The notes under the pieces: model-generated | The model's database searches: none | Told to the model about the DNA's origin: nothing | What the model saw: the letters and a program-made list of their open reading frames with translations, nothing else | Assembly (NCBI GenBank): GCA_947305535.1 | Contig: CAMZDZ010000003.1 | Span: 1 to 43,390, forward strand | DNA: 43,390 nt | Source: an uncultured Fibrobacter sp. | GTDB lineage: Bacteria; Fibrobacterota; Fibrobacteria; Fibrobacterales; Fibrobacteraceae | Reading direction: 5' to 3' | Program-made: the position numbers and the translations under genes | Shown: piece after piece, positions 9,046-17,375 of the stretch | Numbering within the stretch: the stretch's first letter is position 1 | How the letters are laid out: every line of letters starts with the position of its first letter

Positions 9046-9849
9046 ATGAAGTTCAAGGCTAGTTTATTCGCACTCCTGGTTGCCGCCGTCCTCGCATTCG
9101 CGCAGGATGCGGCTCCCGGCAATTCTGCGACGCAGGCAAACGGCATGTCGGCGCAGGACTCCACGGCTCAAGACGCCGCATTCCAGGACATCCTGGGGCA
9201 GAGTTACACGCCCGACGGCTACATAACCGCCCTGGACAGCGCGACAAAGGACTCCCTGGCGAAGGATTCCCTAGCTAACGATTCCGCCCAGGCGGGATCC
9301 TCGAACTCCGAAGGAGGCCTTGTCCTCTACGACGCGCAATCCTCGTCTTCGTCGCAGAAAAGGCATATCGGCGTGGACGCCCCGGTGTACAAGTACCAGG
9401 CCACGCTCGGCATGCGTTCCCCCAGCCGCGGCATCGTCTCGCTCGAATATATCTTCGCCCAGGAAATCTTCAACGTCAACGTCCACTTTACCGACTACAA
9501 CAGCCACCTTCTGCAGATTGGCGTTTCGGCAATATACTTCCCGATGTCGATGCGCTATTTCTACATGTTCCTTACCTCCGACTGGTTCAAGGGCAAGTAC
9601 GACAGGGAAAGGCGAATTTCCGGGAACCGCTACGAGGATTACGAGGAAGACGTCAACTACTGGCGCGTCGTGGCAGGCATCGGCGGCGAATTCCTGTTCA
9701 TGGAACATTTCGGGGCGTATCTCGAAGCCGGTTTCGAATTTTTCGCCGGCAACGGAAGCTACTACACCCACCTGAACAAGGATTACGGCACGCTCGACAG
9801 CGACAAAATAGTCCTCCCCTGGGGCGTAGGCTTGCTATTCCCGTTCTAA
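9046..9849 (+). CDS. Putative outer-membrane beta-barrel protein
   Basis: 267 residues starting 12 nt after gatA with GAAGG upstream. Residues 1-20 are a signal peptide (cut near AFAQ). Residues 20-110 are low-complexity (Ala, Asp, Ser; repeated DSLAKDSLA), then a Ser run SSSSSQK. The C-terminal 150 residues alternate hydrophobic and polar residues with many aromatics (YFPMSMRYFYMFL, FGAYLEAGFEFFAG), and the chain ends in LLFPF, a terminal Phe as expected for BAM-assembled barrels. No family recognised. Inference: small outer-membrane barrel with a disordered periplasmic or surface N-terminus. Confidence 0.65.
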   Translation: MKFKASLFALLVAAVLAFAQDAAPGNSATQANGMSAQDSTAQDAAFQDILGQSYTPDGYITALDSATKDSLAKDSLANDSAQAGSSNSEGGLVLYDAQSSSSSQKRHIGVDAPVYKYQATLGMRSPSRGIVSLEYIFAQEIFNVNVHFTDYNSHLLQIGVSAIYFPMSMRYFYMFLTSDWFKGKYDRERRISGNRYEDYEEDVNYWRVVAGIGGEFLFMEHFGAYLEAGFEFFAGNGSYYTHLNKDYGTLDSDKIVLPWGVGLLFPF

Positions 9850-9944
9850 AACACGATAGACGCTTTTTGTCAAAAAAATTTTCCGAAAAAATTTTTTTTA
9901 CCATATTCAAAGCGTTCTTAAAAAAATGATTACGAAAAAGTATT

Positions 9945-9959
9945 GCAATTGCCAATTGC
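9945..9959. promoter_or_regulatory. Perfect inverted repeat, operator-like
   Basis: GCAATTG-C-CAATTGC has 7-bp arms around one base, within the AT-rich 9850-10035 gap. TATGATATTTATAAAAG follows a few bases downstream and could be a -10 region for the next ORF. This arrangement suits a dimeric repressor site, but no regulator is encoded nearby. Confidence 0.35.
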
Positions 9960-10035
9960 GTTTTATGATATTTATAAAAGTTTCTTATAGACAATCCGCA
10001 ACAATTTTGACATAAACATTCAACTGGGGACACAG

Positions 10036-10305
10036 ATGGGGTTGAATAAGGATTATGAGAAGAAGAACTGCGCCACGAAAAAAAGTGAGCAGACGACCTA
10101 TGCGCTCAACATGCGCAGTTGCGCAAAGCGCTGCGCCGAGGAAAGAAATCCGTTTCCTTTTCCATGGGAATGCATGAAAAACGGACTCTACCCCGAAACG
10201 AACCTCCTGTGCAACATCCGGAACATGGCGCTTCACGAGCAGGTTTCCACCATAAGGACATATATTTCGAGCGTATTTTCCGGAAAGAAGAAGCGCAAAA
10301 AATAA
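10036..10305 (+). CDS. Small hypothetical protein, doubtful
   Basis: 89 residues, ATG preceded by GGGGA at about 7 nt. It is rich in Lys/Arg with four Cys in the first half (Cys12, then spaced Cys in RSCAKRCAEE) and a basic KKKRKK end. It has no signal peptide, membrane segment or recognised motif. It stands alone between the outer-membrane gene and the DUF4230 gene, which has its own promoter-like element. It could be a real small basic protein or a chance ORF. Confidence 0.35.
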   Translation: MGLNKDYEKKNCATKKSEQTTYALNMRSCAKRCAEERNPFPFPWECMKNGLYPETNLLCNIRNMALHEQVSTIRTYISSVFSGKKKRKK

Positions 10306-10335
10306 CCGAACATACCGCTTTCCCGATTTTTTCAG

Positions 10336-10343
10336 TACATTTA
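10336..10343 (+). promoter_or_regulatory. TACATTTA -10-like element for the DUF4230 gene
   Basis: TACATTTA fits TAnnTTTR. It ends 19 nt before the ATG at 10363, leaving room for the visible GGGAG ribosome-binding site. The same octamer precedes dnaA at 38020. Confidence 0.4.
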
Positions 10344-10362
10344 TAGCACAGGGAGTTCGGCA

Positions 10363-11028
10363 ATGAAATTCATAGTAAAAATCGCCGCCATCGGCATCCT
10401 CCTGTGCGCGACCGCCGCCGCGACCGTTCTCGTCATGAAGAAACTGGAATCCTCCGGCGACAAGGGGCCGAAAATCACGAGCGAGTTCGTCGCCCAGCAG
10501 ATAACGGAGATTTCCGAGCTCGCCACACTGCACCACCACTACCGCAAGAACGCGAACTACCAGGACGCGAAAAAGCTCCTGAGCTACATGCCCAACTGGC
10601 GCATCAACCAGTCCATCAAGGAATTCATGCTGATATACCAGGGCGACGTCAAGCTGGGCTACGACCTGAAAGACATCAAGATCCATGTCGACCAGGTCAC
10701 ACGAACCATCGTCATCGTCCTCCCCGAGCCAAAGATACTGAGCCACAGCATCGACTTCGAGAGCATCCAGGTCTTCTGGGAAAAGAGCGGGTGGCTCAAC
10801 GACATCAAGTTCGAGGACTTCAAGCAGTTCTTCATCGCCGAGCAAAAGAAATACGAAAGCGAGAACATCGCCGAACTCAAGAAGCGGGCCAGGCTGCACG
10901 CGGTCAACATCATAACGCTCTACCTCGGGTCGGTCATCCCCATCGCCAAGCCTAACGCAGACAGCGGCAGGTCGACCTTCGAAAAATGGTTCCACCCGGA
11001 CGACACCTACAGAATCAAGCTGGACTAG
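10363..11028 (+). CDS. DUF4230-family membrane-anchored protein
   Basis: 221 residues with GGGAG 7 nt before the ATG. One N-terminal membrane segment (about 5-25) is followed by a soluble region. The pattern SEFVAQQITEISELATLHHHYRK, then YQGDVKLGYDLKDIKI and VIVLPEPKILSHSIDF, is typical of DUF4230 proteins, which are anchored by one helix and have no known function. The Ile/Val-rich central part suggests a beta-sandwich facing outside. It lies 27 nt before potB, but potB has its own promoter-like element, so functional linkage is not implied. Confidence 0.75.
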   Translation: MKFIVKIAAIGILLCATAAATVLVMKKLESSGDKGPKITSEFVAQQITEISELATLHHHYRKNANYQDAKKLLSYMPNWRINQSIKEFMLIYQGDVKLGYDLKDIKIHVDQVTRTIVIVLPEPKILSHSIDFESIQVFWEKSGWLNDIKFEDFKQFFIAEQKKYESENIAELKKRARLHAVNIITLYLGSVIPIAKPNADSGRSTFEKWFHPDDTYRIKLD

Positions 11029-11042
11029 CCGTTTCCATTTTC

Positions 11043-11050
11043 TATCTTTA
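11043..11050 (+). promoter_or_regulatory. TATCTTTA -10-like element, 5 nt before potB
   Basis: TATCTTTA, preceded by TTTTC, ends 5 nt before the potB ATG (11056). TGGACT lies 16 nt upstream as a possible -35. No ribosome-binding site is present, so a leaderless mRNA is predicted. Confidence 0.5.
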
Positions 11051-11055
11051 GCGAC

Positions 11056-11958
11056 ATGCAGACAGAAGTTTTCGAAGGCAAGCTCACCACCCGCAAGCAC
11101 ATGCGTCATGTCGGGTTGGCCCTCACCAGCCCGGGAATGCTCTGGCTCCTGGTCTTTTTGCTCCTTCCGACACTTTTCCTGGTCGTCATGGCGTTCGCGC
11201 AGCGCGGCAGCTACGGCACCATCGACTGGACGTTCTCGCTAGACAACATCAAGAAACTGCTCGGCTTCAGCAGTTTCGGCTGGTCCGCAGACAACCTCGT
11301 CATCATTTGGCGCAGCCTGAAAATCGCGGTCATCACTACGGTGCTCTGCCTGCTCATCGGACTACCCATGGCGTTCTGGATCGGGGCGCACAAGAAAAGG
11401 ACGAGCACGCTTCTGCTCGCCCTCGTCATGGTGCCCAGCTGCACGAACCTCGTGATTCGCACCTACGCCTGGATGCTCCTGCTCGGCGCGCAGATGCCCC
11501 CGTCGTGGCTCGCCCGCACGCTCGGCATTATCGGCGAGATGGAATCACTCTACCCCGGCACGTTCGCCGTATACATCGGCATGGTCAGCTGCATGCTCCC
11601 GTTCGCCGTACTCCCCCTGTACACAAGCGTCGAACGCCTGGACTGGGGGATTGTCGAAGCCGCGCGCGACCTCTACGCCAAACCGCTCCGCACATTCTAC
11701 CACGGGATCCTTTCGCAGATGATGCCGGGGATTGTCGCCTCGGTAGTGCTGACGCTTGTGCCCACTCTGGGCATGTACGTGATAAGCGACCTGCTGGGCG
11801 GAGCGAAGTTCATCCTCATCGGCAACCTCATCCAGCAGCAGTTCTTCGGGACAGCACTCGACTGGCCGTTCGGCGCCATGCTCGGGATCGTGCTGATCGT
11901 CTCCAGCGTTTTGAGCCTTGTGGTCTTCAAGAAGACGGGAGGGAAGAGTTTTGTCTAG
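11056..11958 (+). CDS. potB: Spermidine/putrescine ABC transporter permease PotB-type
   Basis: 300 residues with about six transmembrane helices. The cytoplasmic EAA loop is clear: EAARDLYAKPLRTFYHGILSQ, followed by PGIVASVVLTLVPTLGMYV, matching PotB/ModB-type permeases. PotB and PotC form the inner-membrane channel of PotABCD, energised by the ATPase PotA, with PotD delivering polyamine. Its 3' end overlaps potC. The N-terminal leader (residues 1-20) is polar and positively charged. Polyamine is the likeliest substrate because PotD follows, but related amino-acid or cation permeases share this architecture. Confidence 0.88.
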   Translation: MQTEVFEGKLTTRKHMRHVGLALTSPGMLWLLVFLLLPTLFLVVMAFAQRGSYGTIDWTFSLDNIKKLLGFSSFGWSADNLVIIWRSLKIAVITTVLCLLIGLPMAFWIGAHKKRTSTLLLALVMVPSCTNLVIRTYAWMLLLGAQMPPSWLARTLGIIGEMESLYPGTFAVYIGMVSCMLPFAVLPLYTSVERLDWGIVEAARDLYAKPLRTFYHGILSQMMPGIVASVVLTLVPTLGMYVISDLLGGAKFILIGNLIQQQFFGTALDWPFGAMLGIVLIVSSVLSLVVFKKTGGKSFV

Positions 11959-12790
11959 GCGCCTCCCCCTCTATGCCCGCATCATCGCCTACTTCGGCAT
12001 GTTGCTCCTGTACGTGCCGCTCCTGATGGTGCTAATCCAGAGTTTCAACGCGAACAAGCACGGCCAGACATGGGGCGGGTTCACGTTCGACTGGTACCTG
12101 AAGCTCTTCGACAACACGCTCGTGCAGTCGGCCACGCTGAACACGATCATCCTCGCCGTCACGAGCACGCTGATTTCGACGTTGCTCGGTACGCTGCTGG
12201 CCATCGGCATCCACCGCACCCCCTGGGGAAAAAAGACGCAGGCATTCTTCGACATGTCCATTAACATCCCCGTGGTGACCCCCGACATCCTGATGGCCAT
12301 CGCGCTGGTCTCGGTGTTCGCCCTGTTCCGCAGTTTCACGAGCGTCTTCGACCCGGGAATGCTCACGCTGACCATCGCGCACGTGACCTTTGAAATCAGT
12401 TTCGTAGTACTCGTCGTGCTGAGCCGGCTTTCGGGCATCGGCAGGGACCAGATCGAAGCCGCGCGCGACCTCTACGCATCGACGGCCGGAGCCTGGTTCC
12501 GCGTCATCGTCCCGCAGCTTTCGACCGCTATCGTCGCCGGGGCGCTCCTCGCCTTCACGCTCTCGCTCGACGACTTCATCATCAGCTTCTTCGTGAGCGG
12601 CCCCAAGTCCACCACGCTCCCCCTCTACATTTACGGATCGCTAAAGCGGGGTATCTCGCCGCAGATCCACGCCCTTTCCACCCTGATCTTCGCGCTGACG
12701 CTCCTCGCGATGCTCGCCAGCACGCTCTGGAGCAACCGCAAGAAACGAAACGAGAAAAGACGGCGGACGAAAAATTCCGCCGTGATTTAA
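11951..12790 (+). CDS. potC: Spermidine/putrescine ABC transporter permease PotC-type
   Basis: 279 residues if started at TTG 11951, which has GGAGGG upstream and overlaps the potB end by 8 nt; a further-upstream GTG or ATG is possible but lacks support. Six transmembrane helices, opening PLYARIIAYFGMLLLYVPLL. The EAA loop reads EAARDLYASTAGAWFRVIVPQ, then LSLDDFIISFFVSGP, a segment well conserved in PotC. It pairs with PotB to form the translocation pore. The C-terminus is strongly basic (RKKRNEKRRR). Translation is coupled to potB by the overlap. Confidence 0.88.
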   Translation: MSRRLPLYARIIAYFGMLLLYVPLLMVLIQSFNANKHGQTWGGFTFDWYLKLFDNTLVQSATLNTIILAVTSTLISTLLGTLLAIGIHRTPWGKKTQAFFDMSINIPVVTPDILMAIALVSVFALFRSFTSVFDPGMLTLTIAHVTFEISFVVLVVLSRLSGIGRDQIEAARDLYASTAGAWFRVIVPQLSTAIVAGALLAFTLSLDDFIISFFVSGPKSTTLPLYIYGSLKRGISPQIHALSTLIFALTLLAMLASTLWSNRKKRNEKRRRTKNSAVI

Positions 12791-12890
12791 ACGTTTTTCC
12801 CGCAAGGTGGAAACAAGAAACCATAAATAATTTTATTTTGTCCCCAAAAAGGCTCCGTCTGCCAAAACAAATTCTAACAGGAAATTCAAC

Positions 12891-13949
12891 ATGAAAAAAA
12901 TTCTCCTTGCGTTTTTCCTCCTTACGGCCCTGGCCCTGACCGCATGTAACGAAGAGAAAAAGGAGCAAGCCCCGAAAACGGTCACCGTGATGATATACAG
13001 CGAGTACATCGATCCGGCCATGCTCGACGATTTCGAGAAAAAGACGGGATTCAAGTTGCAGCTCGAGCTTTACGAGGCCCAGGAAGAGATGATCGGCAAG
13101 CTCCAGGCCGCAGGGACCAGCCAGTACGACGTGATCATCGCCTCGGACGTGGTCATCCAGCAGATGGTCCATCTCGGGCTGATCGCCAACATCGACATGG
13201 AGAAGGTTCCCAACCGCAAGAATATCGCGCCGCAGTTCCTGAACCAGGCGTACGACCCGACAAACTCCTTCACGCTCCCCTACCTCTGGGGCACGACCGG
13301 CATCCTGTTCCGCGGCGAGAAGGTCGACCCCGACAGCGTAAGCTATTCCATGCTTTTTGACTCCAAGAAGACCAAGGGCAACTTCAGCTTCCTGGACGAA
13401 AGCCGTTCCATGCTCTCCATGGCGCTTATGGCAAAAGGCTTCAACGCCAACAGCACCGACCAGAAGGAAATCAACAAGGCCGTAGACTACATTCTCCAAG
13501 CCAAGAAGGACAAGCACTTCCTCGGATTCGACGGTTCCGTCGGAGGCAAGGACAAGGTGCTTTCCAACATGGACTGGGCGGCTATCGTGTTCAACGGCGA
13601 AGCCCAGGCCGCCATCGACGAGGATTCCACGCTCCAGTTCGTCATCCCGATGGAAGGTTCCTTCATGTGGGTCGACGCCATGACGCTCAGTTCCAAGTCC
13701 CCGAACCCGGAAGGCGCCTACGCGTTCATGAACTACATCCTCGACGCGAATATCGGCGCACAGCTCGCCAAGTACATCAATTACGCGACTCCGAACAACG
13801 CGAGCCTCGAAGTCATCGACGAGGAATTCAAGAACAACAGGGTCATCAACCCCACCCCGCAGGAAATCGAAAGGATGGTGTTCCTCAACGACCCGGGTAA
13901 TGCGGCAAAACTGTTCGACGAAGCCTGGACAATCGTCAAGACTCGTTAA
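12891..13949 (+). CDS. potD: Polyamine-binding lipoprotein PotD-type
   Basis: 352 residues with AGGA about 9 nt before the ATG. The signal peptide ends with lipobox LALTAC (Cys19), so the binding protein is lipid-anchored rather than free in the periplasm. The mature part begins with VTVMIYSEYIDPAMLDDFEK, the standard start of PotD/PotF family-1 binding proteins, and has PYLWGTTGILF and the C-terminal NYAT segment. The 100-nt gap from potC contains TTTATTTTG as a possible internal promoter. The stop codon shares TTAA with the convergent exodeoxyribonuclease gene. Likely ligand spermidine or putrescine; pocket residues were not modelled. Confidence 0.88.
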   Translation: MKKILLAFFLLTALALTACNEEKKEQAPKTVTVMIYSEYIDPAMLDDFEKKTGFKLQLELYEAQEEMIGKLQAAGTSQYDVIIASDVVIQQMVHLGLIANIDMEKVPNRKNIAPQFLNQAYDPTNSFTLPYLWGTTGILFRGEKVDPDSVSYSMLFDSKKTKGNFSFLDESRSMLSMALMAKGFNANSTDQKEINKAVDYILQAKKDKHFLGFDGSVGGKDKVLSNMDWAAIVFNGEAQAAIDEDSTLQFVIPMEGSFMWVDAMTLSSKSPNPEGAYAFMNYILDANIGAQLAKYINYATPNNASLEVIDEEFKNNRVINPTPQEIERMVFLNDPGNAAKLFDEAWTIVKTR

Positions 13950-14764
13950 TCGATACTAATAGTATTCGCGGGGCTTATGGGCTGGGGCGTGAAAGGCGGC
14001 TCCAGCTCGATGCTGATGGGGCAATGGTCCGATCCCATGACCGAAGGGTGGATCTCGGAACTTACGATGTTGGGCACGAGTCCGGCATCAACGAACGCAT
14101 AGTCCAGACGCCATCCCACGTTCCTGCCGCGAGCCCCGAAGCGGTTCGACCACCAGGTGTACGCATCGCGGGTGTCCGGATGAAGGGCACGGAATGAATC
14201 GACAAAGCCGTTTTCGACATACTTGTCCATCCAGGCCCTCTCAATAGGCAAAAAACCGCTCACGTTCTCGTTTTCCTTGGGGCGAGCGATGTCGATTTCC
14301 TTGTGGCAGGTATTGTAGTCGCCGACCGTCACCACGTGCTTGCCGTCCTCGAGCCAATGGCGGCTGTTGTCCAGGAAGGCGTCGTAGAAGCGCAGCTTGT
14401 AGTCGAGGCGGTCGTCACCCTGCCCGCCGTTGGGGAAATAGATGGAATTGAGGACCCAGTCGGGGAACACCAGCTGGACGACGCGCCCCTCGACATCGAA
14501 TTCCTCGATGTCGAAGCCGTAGTTCACGGCATCGGGCTCGATCTGCGAAAAGACGGCGACCCCGCTATAGCCTTTCTTGCGACGGCACGGATTCCAGTAG
14601 GAATAATAGCCCTCGGGATTCTGCAGGGATTCCGGCACCTGGTCTACATCTGCACGCGTTTCCTGCAGACACAGAATGTCTGGCCGGGTCGCAGCAAACC
14701 AGTCCTCGAAGCCCTTCTTCACCGCCGAGCGGATTCCGTTGACATTCCAGCTATAGATATTCAT
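13946..14764 (-). CDS. xth: Exodeoxyribonuclease III (AP endonuclease)
   Basis: 272 residues from ATG 14764; a TTG 12 nt upstream is possible. All family motifs are present: NVNGIRSA at the start, the metal-binding Glu35 in LCLQETRAD, GDYNTCHKEIDIARP (catalytic Asp/Asn), WWSNRFGARGRNVGWRLDY, and GSDHCPI near the end (catalytic His). The enzyme cleaves DNA 5' to abasic sites and has 3'-phosphatase and 3'-5' exonuclease activity in base-excision repair. It is convergent with potD and shares the last four bases. Monocistronic. Confidence 0.95.
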   Translation of the reverse strand: MNIYSWNVNGIRSAVKKGFEDWFAATRPDILCLQETRADVDQVPESLQNPEGYYSYWNPCRRKKGYSGVAVFSQIEPDAVNYGFDIEEFDVEGRVVQLVFPDWVLNSIYFPNGGQGDDRLDYKLRFYDAFLDNSRHWLEDGKHVVTVGDYNTCHKEIDIARPKENENVSGFLPIERAWMDKYVENGFVDSFRALHPDTRDAYTWWSNRFGARGRNVGWRLDYAFVDAGLVPNIVSSEIHPSVMGSDHCPISIELEPPFTPQPISPANTISID

Positions 14765-14935
14765 TTTCAACCACAATCCATCTTATACCAAACAAAGATA
14801 ACTTTTTTATCGACGTATCGGCAGAAGCGGGGCCCAAAATGCAAAATCTAGGGTCAAAAAACGGGAACTTGTCGCAAAAAAACGATTTTAGTCAAAAACA
14901 AAAGAAAAAAATATGAATTTCGGCGTTAAAGAGAC

Positions 14936-14943
14936 TATATTTA
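14936..14943 (+). promoter_or_regulatory. TATATTTA -10-like element, 5 nt before a lipoprotein start
   Basis: TATATTTA, within ACTATATTTA, ends 5 nt before ATG 14949. The same ten bases occur on the minus strand before the hybrid kinase. No ribosome-binding site is seen; a leaderless mRNA is predicted. Confidence 0.5.
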
Positions 14944-14948
14944 TATCC

Positions 14949-15548
14949 ATGAAATGTAAATTATTTTTTCTGACGGCTAGTTTCCTCCTGGCATCCTTGA
15001 CCCAGCTGTCGGGATGCGCGGGATCATCCAACGGAGAGGACCTCGAAGTCCCGACCAACCTGCCTCCGATCTGCCGCGACATCGACTTCGTCTCCCAGCC
15101 GGACATGCGCGAAATGTGCGGCGTGCGCAAAGTGCACAACCGCGCGTACAAGAACATCCCGCAGCAGCGCTACCTCATCAAGCCCGCAGAAACATCCATC
15201 GTCAAGACGAGGGACAACCTGGAGCTCCGCTTCCAGAACGCCCTGCCTCTCACGCTCGAGGGCCCGATTGTCGACGAGCTTGAATTCAGCCAGGACAAGC
15301 GCCTCCAGAAAATCATAAACACCTACGACTACCACGAGATTTACAGCAAGGGGAACAAGCGCCTGCGCATCTTCAAGATGGGCATCCCCACCGACAAGGG
15401 CAACGTCTACCACTTCTGCTTCCGCGTTCCCGACCGCAAGGGCGGCAACGAAAGGACCAGGAGCAAGGCCATGGGTAACCACATCGAGGCCATGACCTGC
15501 GAAGACTACGAGATGCTGTTGCAGAAACATACCGCAGACAAGAACTAA
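14949..15548 (+). CDS. Hypothetical lipoprotein
   Basis: 199 residues from ATG 14949; an in-frame ATG at 14913 would place the promoter-like element inside the gene and give a poor signal peptide. The N-terminus (MKCKLFFLTASFLLASL) leads to lipobox QLSGC, with the acceptor Cys near residue 23. The mature part starts Ser/Gly/Asp-rich and then appears globular with several Cys (CRDI, EMCGVRK, YHFCFRV, MTCEDY) that could form disulfides. No family recognised. Monocistronic, with its own terminator at 15569. Confidence 0.75.
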   Translation: MKCKLFFLTASFLLASLTQLSGCAGSSNGEDLEVPTNLPPICRDIDFVSQPDMREMCGVRKVHNRAYKNIPQQRYLIKPAETSIVKTRDNLELRFQNALPLTLEGPIVDELEFSQDKRLQKIINTYDYHEIYSKGNKRLRIFKMGIPTDKGNVYHFCFRVPDRKGGNERTRSKAMGNHIEAMTCEDYEMLLQKHTADKN

Positions 15549-15568
15549 GCCCTGCGCAGAAAGTATAG

Positions 15569-15600
15569 AGGAGGCCCCCGCTAGGGAGCCTTCTTTTTTT
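15569..15600 (+). terminator. Rho-independent terminator
   Basis: AGGAGGC pairs with GCCTTCT (one G-T pair), with an inner CCC/GGG and loop, followed by a T tract. It lies 20 nt after the lipoprotein stop. Confidence 0.7.
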
Positions 15601-15633
15601 ACGCGCCATTCGCCCCGCAAACCGCATTTTTTC

Positions 15634-15642
15634 TATTTTTTG
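15634..15642 (+). promoter_or_regulatory. TATTTTTTG -10-like element
   Basis: A T-tract, C and TATTTTTTG lie 14 nt before the GTG start of the metallo-beta-lactamase-fold gene. The predicted leader is only a few bases long. Confidence 0.45.
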
Positions 15643-15656
15643 CGTCCGGTAACCAA

Positions 15657-16547
15657 GTGACATCAGAAAACAGATACATCCATAACGCCCTGAGACAAGT
15701 CAAAGTGGACACCCCGTGCGCGAAGGTGTCCGGTTTCTCGATATCCGGGCTCGCCACGTACCTGCAGATGCCCGAGCTGGACTTCGGCATCGACATGGGC
15801 GAATGCCCGCTCAGCGCGACCCCCATCAACCACGTGTTCCTCACGCACGCCCACGGGGACCACGCCCGCTGCCTCATGCGGCACCACAGCCTGCGCAAGA
15901 TGATGGGCGTCGAACGCGATAGCGTCTACTACATTCCCGAAAGCATCTGCGAAGGGGCGAAGGCCTGGATCAAGGCGGAAGCCATGTTCGAAGGCGTCAG
16001 CGAGACGAAGTTCCGCTATCCGCAAATCGTCCCCGTCAAGGCGGGAGAAAGGATGTTCCTTGAATACCGCAAGGACCTCGCCATCGAGGCGTTCGAGGTG
16101 AAGCATTCCATCCCCTCGATGGGCGCCACCCTGTACTACTACAAGAAAAAGCTCAAGGAAGAATTCCTCGGCAAGTCCGCCACCGAAATCATCGAGCTGC
16201 GGCAGAAGAACGTGGAAATCACGCGCGAAGTGTACGAGCCCCTGATCAGCTTCACGGGCGACTGCCTCGGCGAATCGCTGCTCGAGAACAAGGACATCTT
16301 CAAGTCGAAGGTGCTCATCACCGAATGCACGTTCCTCGACGAGGGCGAAGAACAGATGGCGCACCAGAAGGGCCACACGCACATCAGCGACATCGTCAAG
16401 GCGCTCAACAAGCTGGGCGACGAAGTGAAGTGCGACAAGATCATATTGAACCACTTCTCCATGAAGTACGCCGAAAAGCACATCCGCGACATGATCGCCA
16501 AGGAGATTCCGGAAAGGTTTTCGGAAAAGGTGGAGGCGCTAATCTAG
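15657..16547 (+). CDS. Metallo-beta-lactamase-fold hydrolase, RNase Z-like
   Basis: 296 residues from GTG. The metal-binding motif THAHGDHARC (near residues 63-72), a later EVKHSIPSMGATLYY, FTGDCLGES (metal Asp) and a C-terminal LNHFS (His) give the ordered ligand set of the RNase Z/ElaC branch. RNase Z trims tRNA 3' ends, but this protein lacks the clear exosite arm, and plant or cyanobacterial homologues of this subtype are poorly characterised, so only hydrolase class is certain. It is followed after 19 nt by trmB, another tRNA-related gene, which mildly favours a tRNA role. Cytosolic, no signal peptide. Confidence 0.75.
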   Translation: MTSENRYIHNALRQVKVDTPCAKVSGFSISGLATYLQMPELDFGIDMGECPLSATPINHVFLTHAHGDHARCLMRHHSLRKMMGVERDSVYYIPESICEGAKAWIKAEAMFEGVSETKFRYPQIVPVKAGERMFLEYRKDLAIEAFEVKHSIPSMGATLYYYKKKLKEEFLGKSATEIIELRQKNVEITREVYEPLISFTGDCLGESLLENKDIFKSKVLITECTFLDEGEEQMAHQKGHTHISDIVKALNKLGDEVKCDKIILNHFSMKYAEKHIRDMIAKEIPERFSEKVEALI

Positions 16548-16566
16548 GCGGGAACAGGTACGCACA

Positions 16567-17313
16567 ATGAACAACGAAGAAACGACAAAAGAACTTAACG
16601 AAGAAAAGGCCCCGAAAGAGGTCGTGATTCCCGAATTCTTCCGCGACCTGAAGCAAGACGAGAAGGACCGGGGCATCTGGCATTACGTGTTCCGCACGAA
16701 CGGCGACCGCAAGCCCATCAAGACTCCCGACAACCTGCCGCACAAGCTGGACTTCAACTGGACCGACATGTTCCCCAACTGCAACGGCCACGTGGAAGTG
16801 GAAATCGGCAGCGGCAAGGGCAACTTCATGACGGACTACGCCGAAAGGCACCCGGACATCTTCATCATGGGTAGCGAATGGGACTACACCTGGGCCGCGT
16901 TCGCGCACGAAAGAATGAAAAAGCGCGGAGTGCTGGACAACGCCGCCATGTTGCGCGGCGACGTGTTCTACTTCCTCCGCGACGCAGTGAAGAGCGATAC
17001 CGTCGACGCATTCCACATGTATTTCCCGGACCCCTGGCCCAAGGAAAGGCACCACAAGAACAGGCTGCTGCGCCCCGACTTCCTCGCCGAGGTCGCCCGC
17101 GTGCTCAAGCCCGGCAAGCGCATTTTCTACTGGGGCACCGACCACAAGGAATACAACGAGATCGCCCTCGAGACATTCGATGCCTTCCCCACTTGCAAGG
17201 TTGTCGTCCGCAACACCGCCGAACCCACCGAAGGGATCGAGACCGGTTTCGAACGCAAGTACAAGAAGGAAGGGCGCCCCATCTACCGGAGCATCATCGA
17301 ATTTTTTAAATAA
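16567..17313 (+). CDS. trmB: tRNA (guanine-N7-)-methyltransferase
   Basis: 248 residues. SAM-binding motif I is VEIGSGKGNF (77-86), and the family signature FPDPWPKERHHKNRLL lies near 154-169, followed by LKPGKRIFYWGTDHKEY. The enzyme methylates G46 in the tRNA variable loop using S-adenosylmethionine. The roughly 60-residue N-terminal extension (acidic/Lys-rich, then IPEFFRDLKQDEKDRGIWHYVF) is longer than in E. coli TrmB. Follows the RNase Z-like gene by 19 nt. Confidence 0.93.
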   Translation: MNNEETTKELNEEKAPKEVVIPEFFRDLKQDEKDRGIWHYVFRTNGDRKPIKTPDNLPHKLDFNWTDMFPNCNGHVEVEIGSGKGNFMTDYAERHPDIFIMGSEWDYTWAAFAHERMKKRGVLDNAAMLRGDVFYFLRDAVKSDTVDAFHMYFPDPWPKERHHKNRLLRPDFLAEVARVLKPGKRIFYWGTDHKEYNEIALETFDAFPTCKVVVRNTAEPTEGIETGFERKYKKEGRPIYRSIIEFFK

Positions 17314-17375
17314 CTGGGTCTTCAGGGCCCTATTGACATATTCTGTCACACGATTATTTGTAGTTTAGTATAACT

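Noticed and set aside
17334..17375. TTGACA-based promoter for recN
   Set aside because: TTGACA is present at 17334, but no -10 lies at 16-18 nt; the nearer TAGTTTAGTATAAC is a better candidate.
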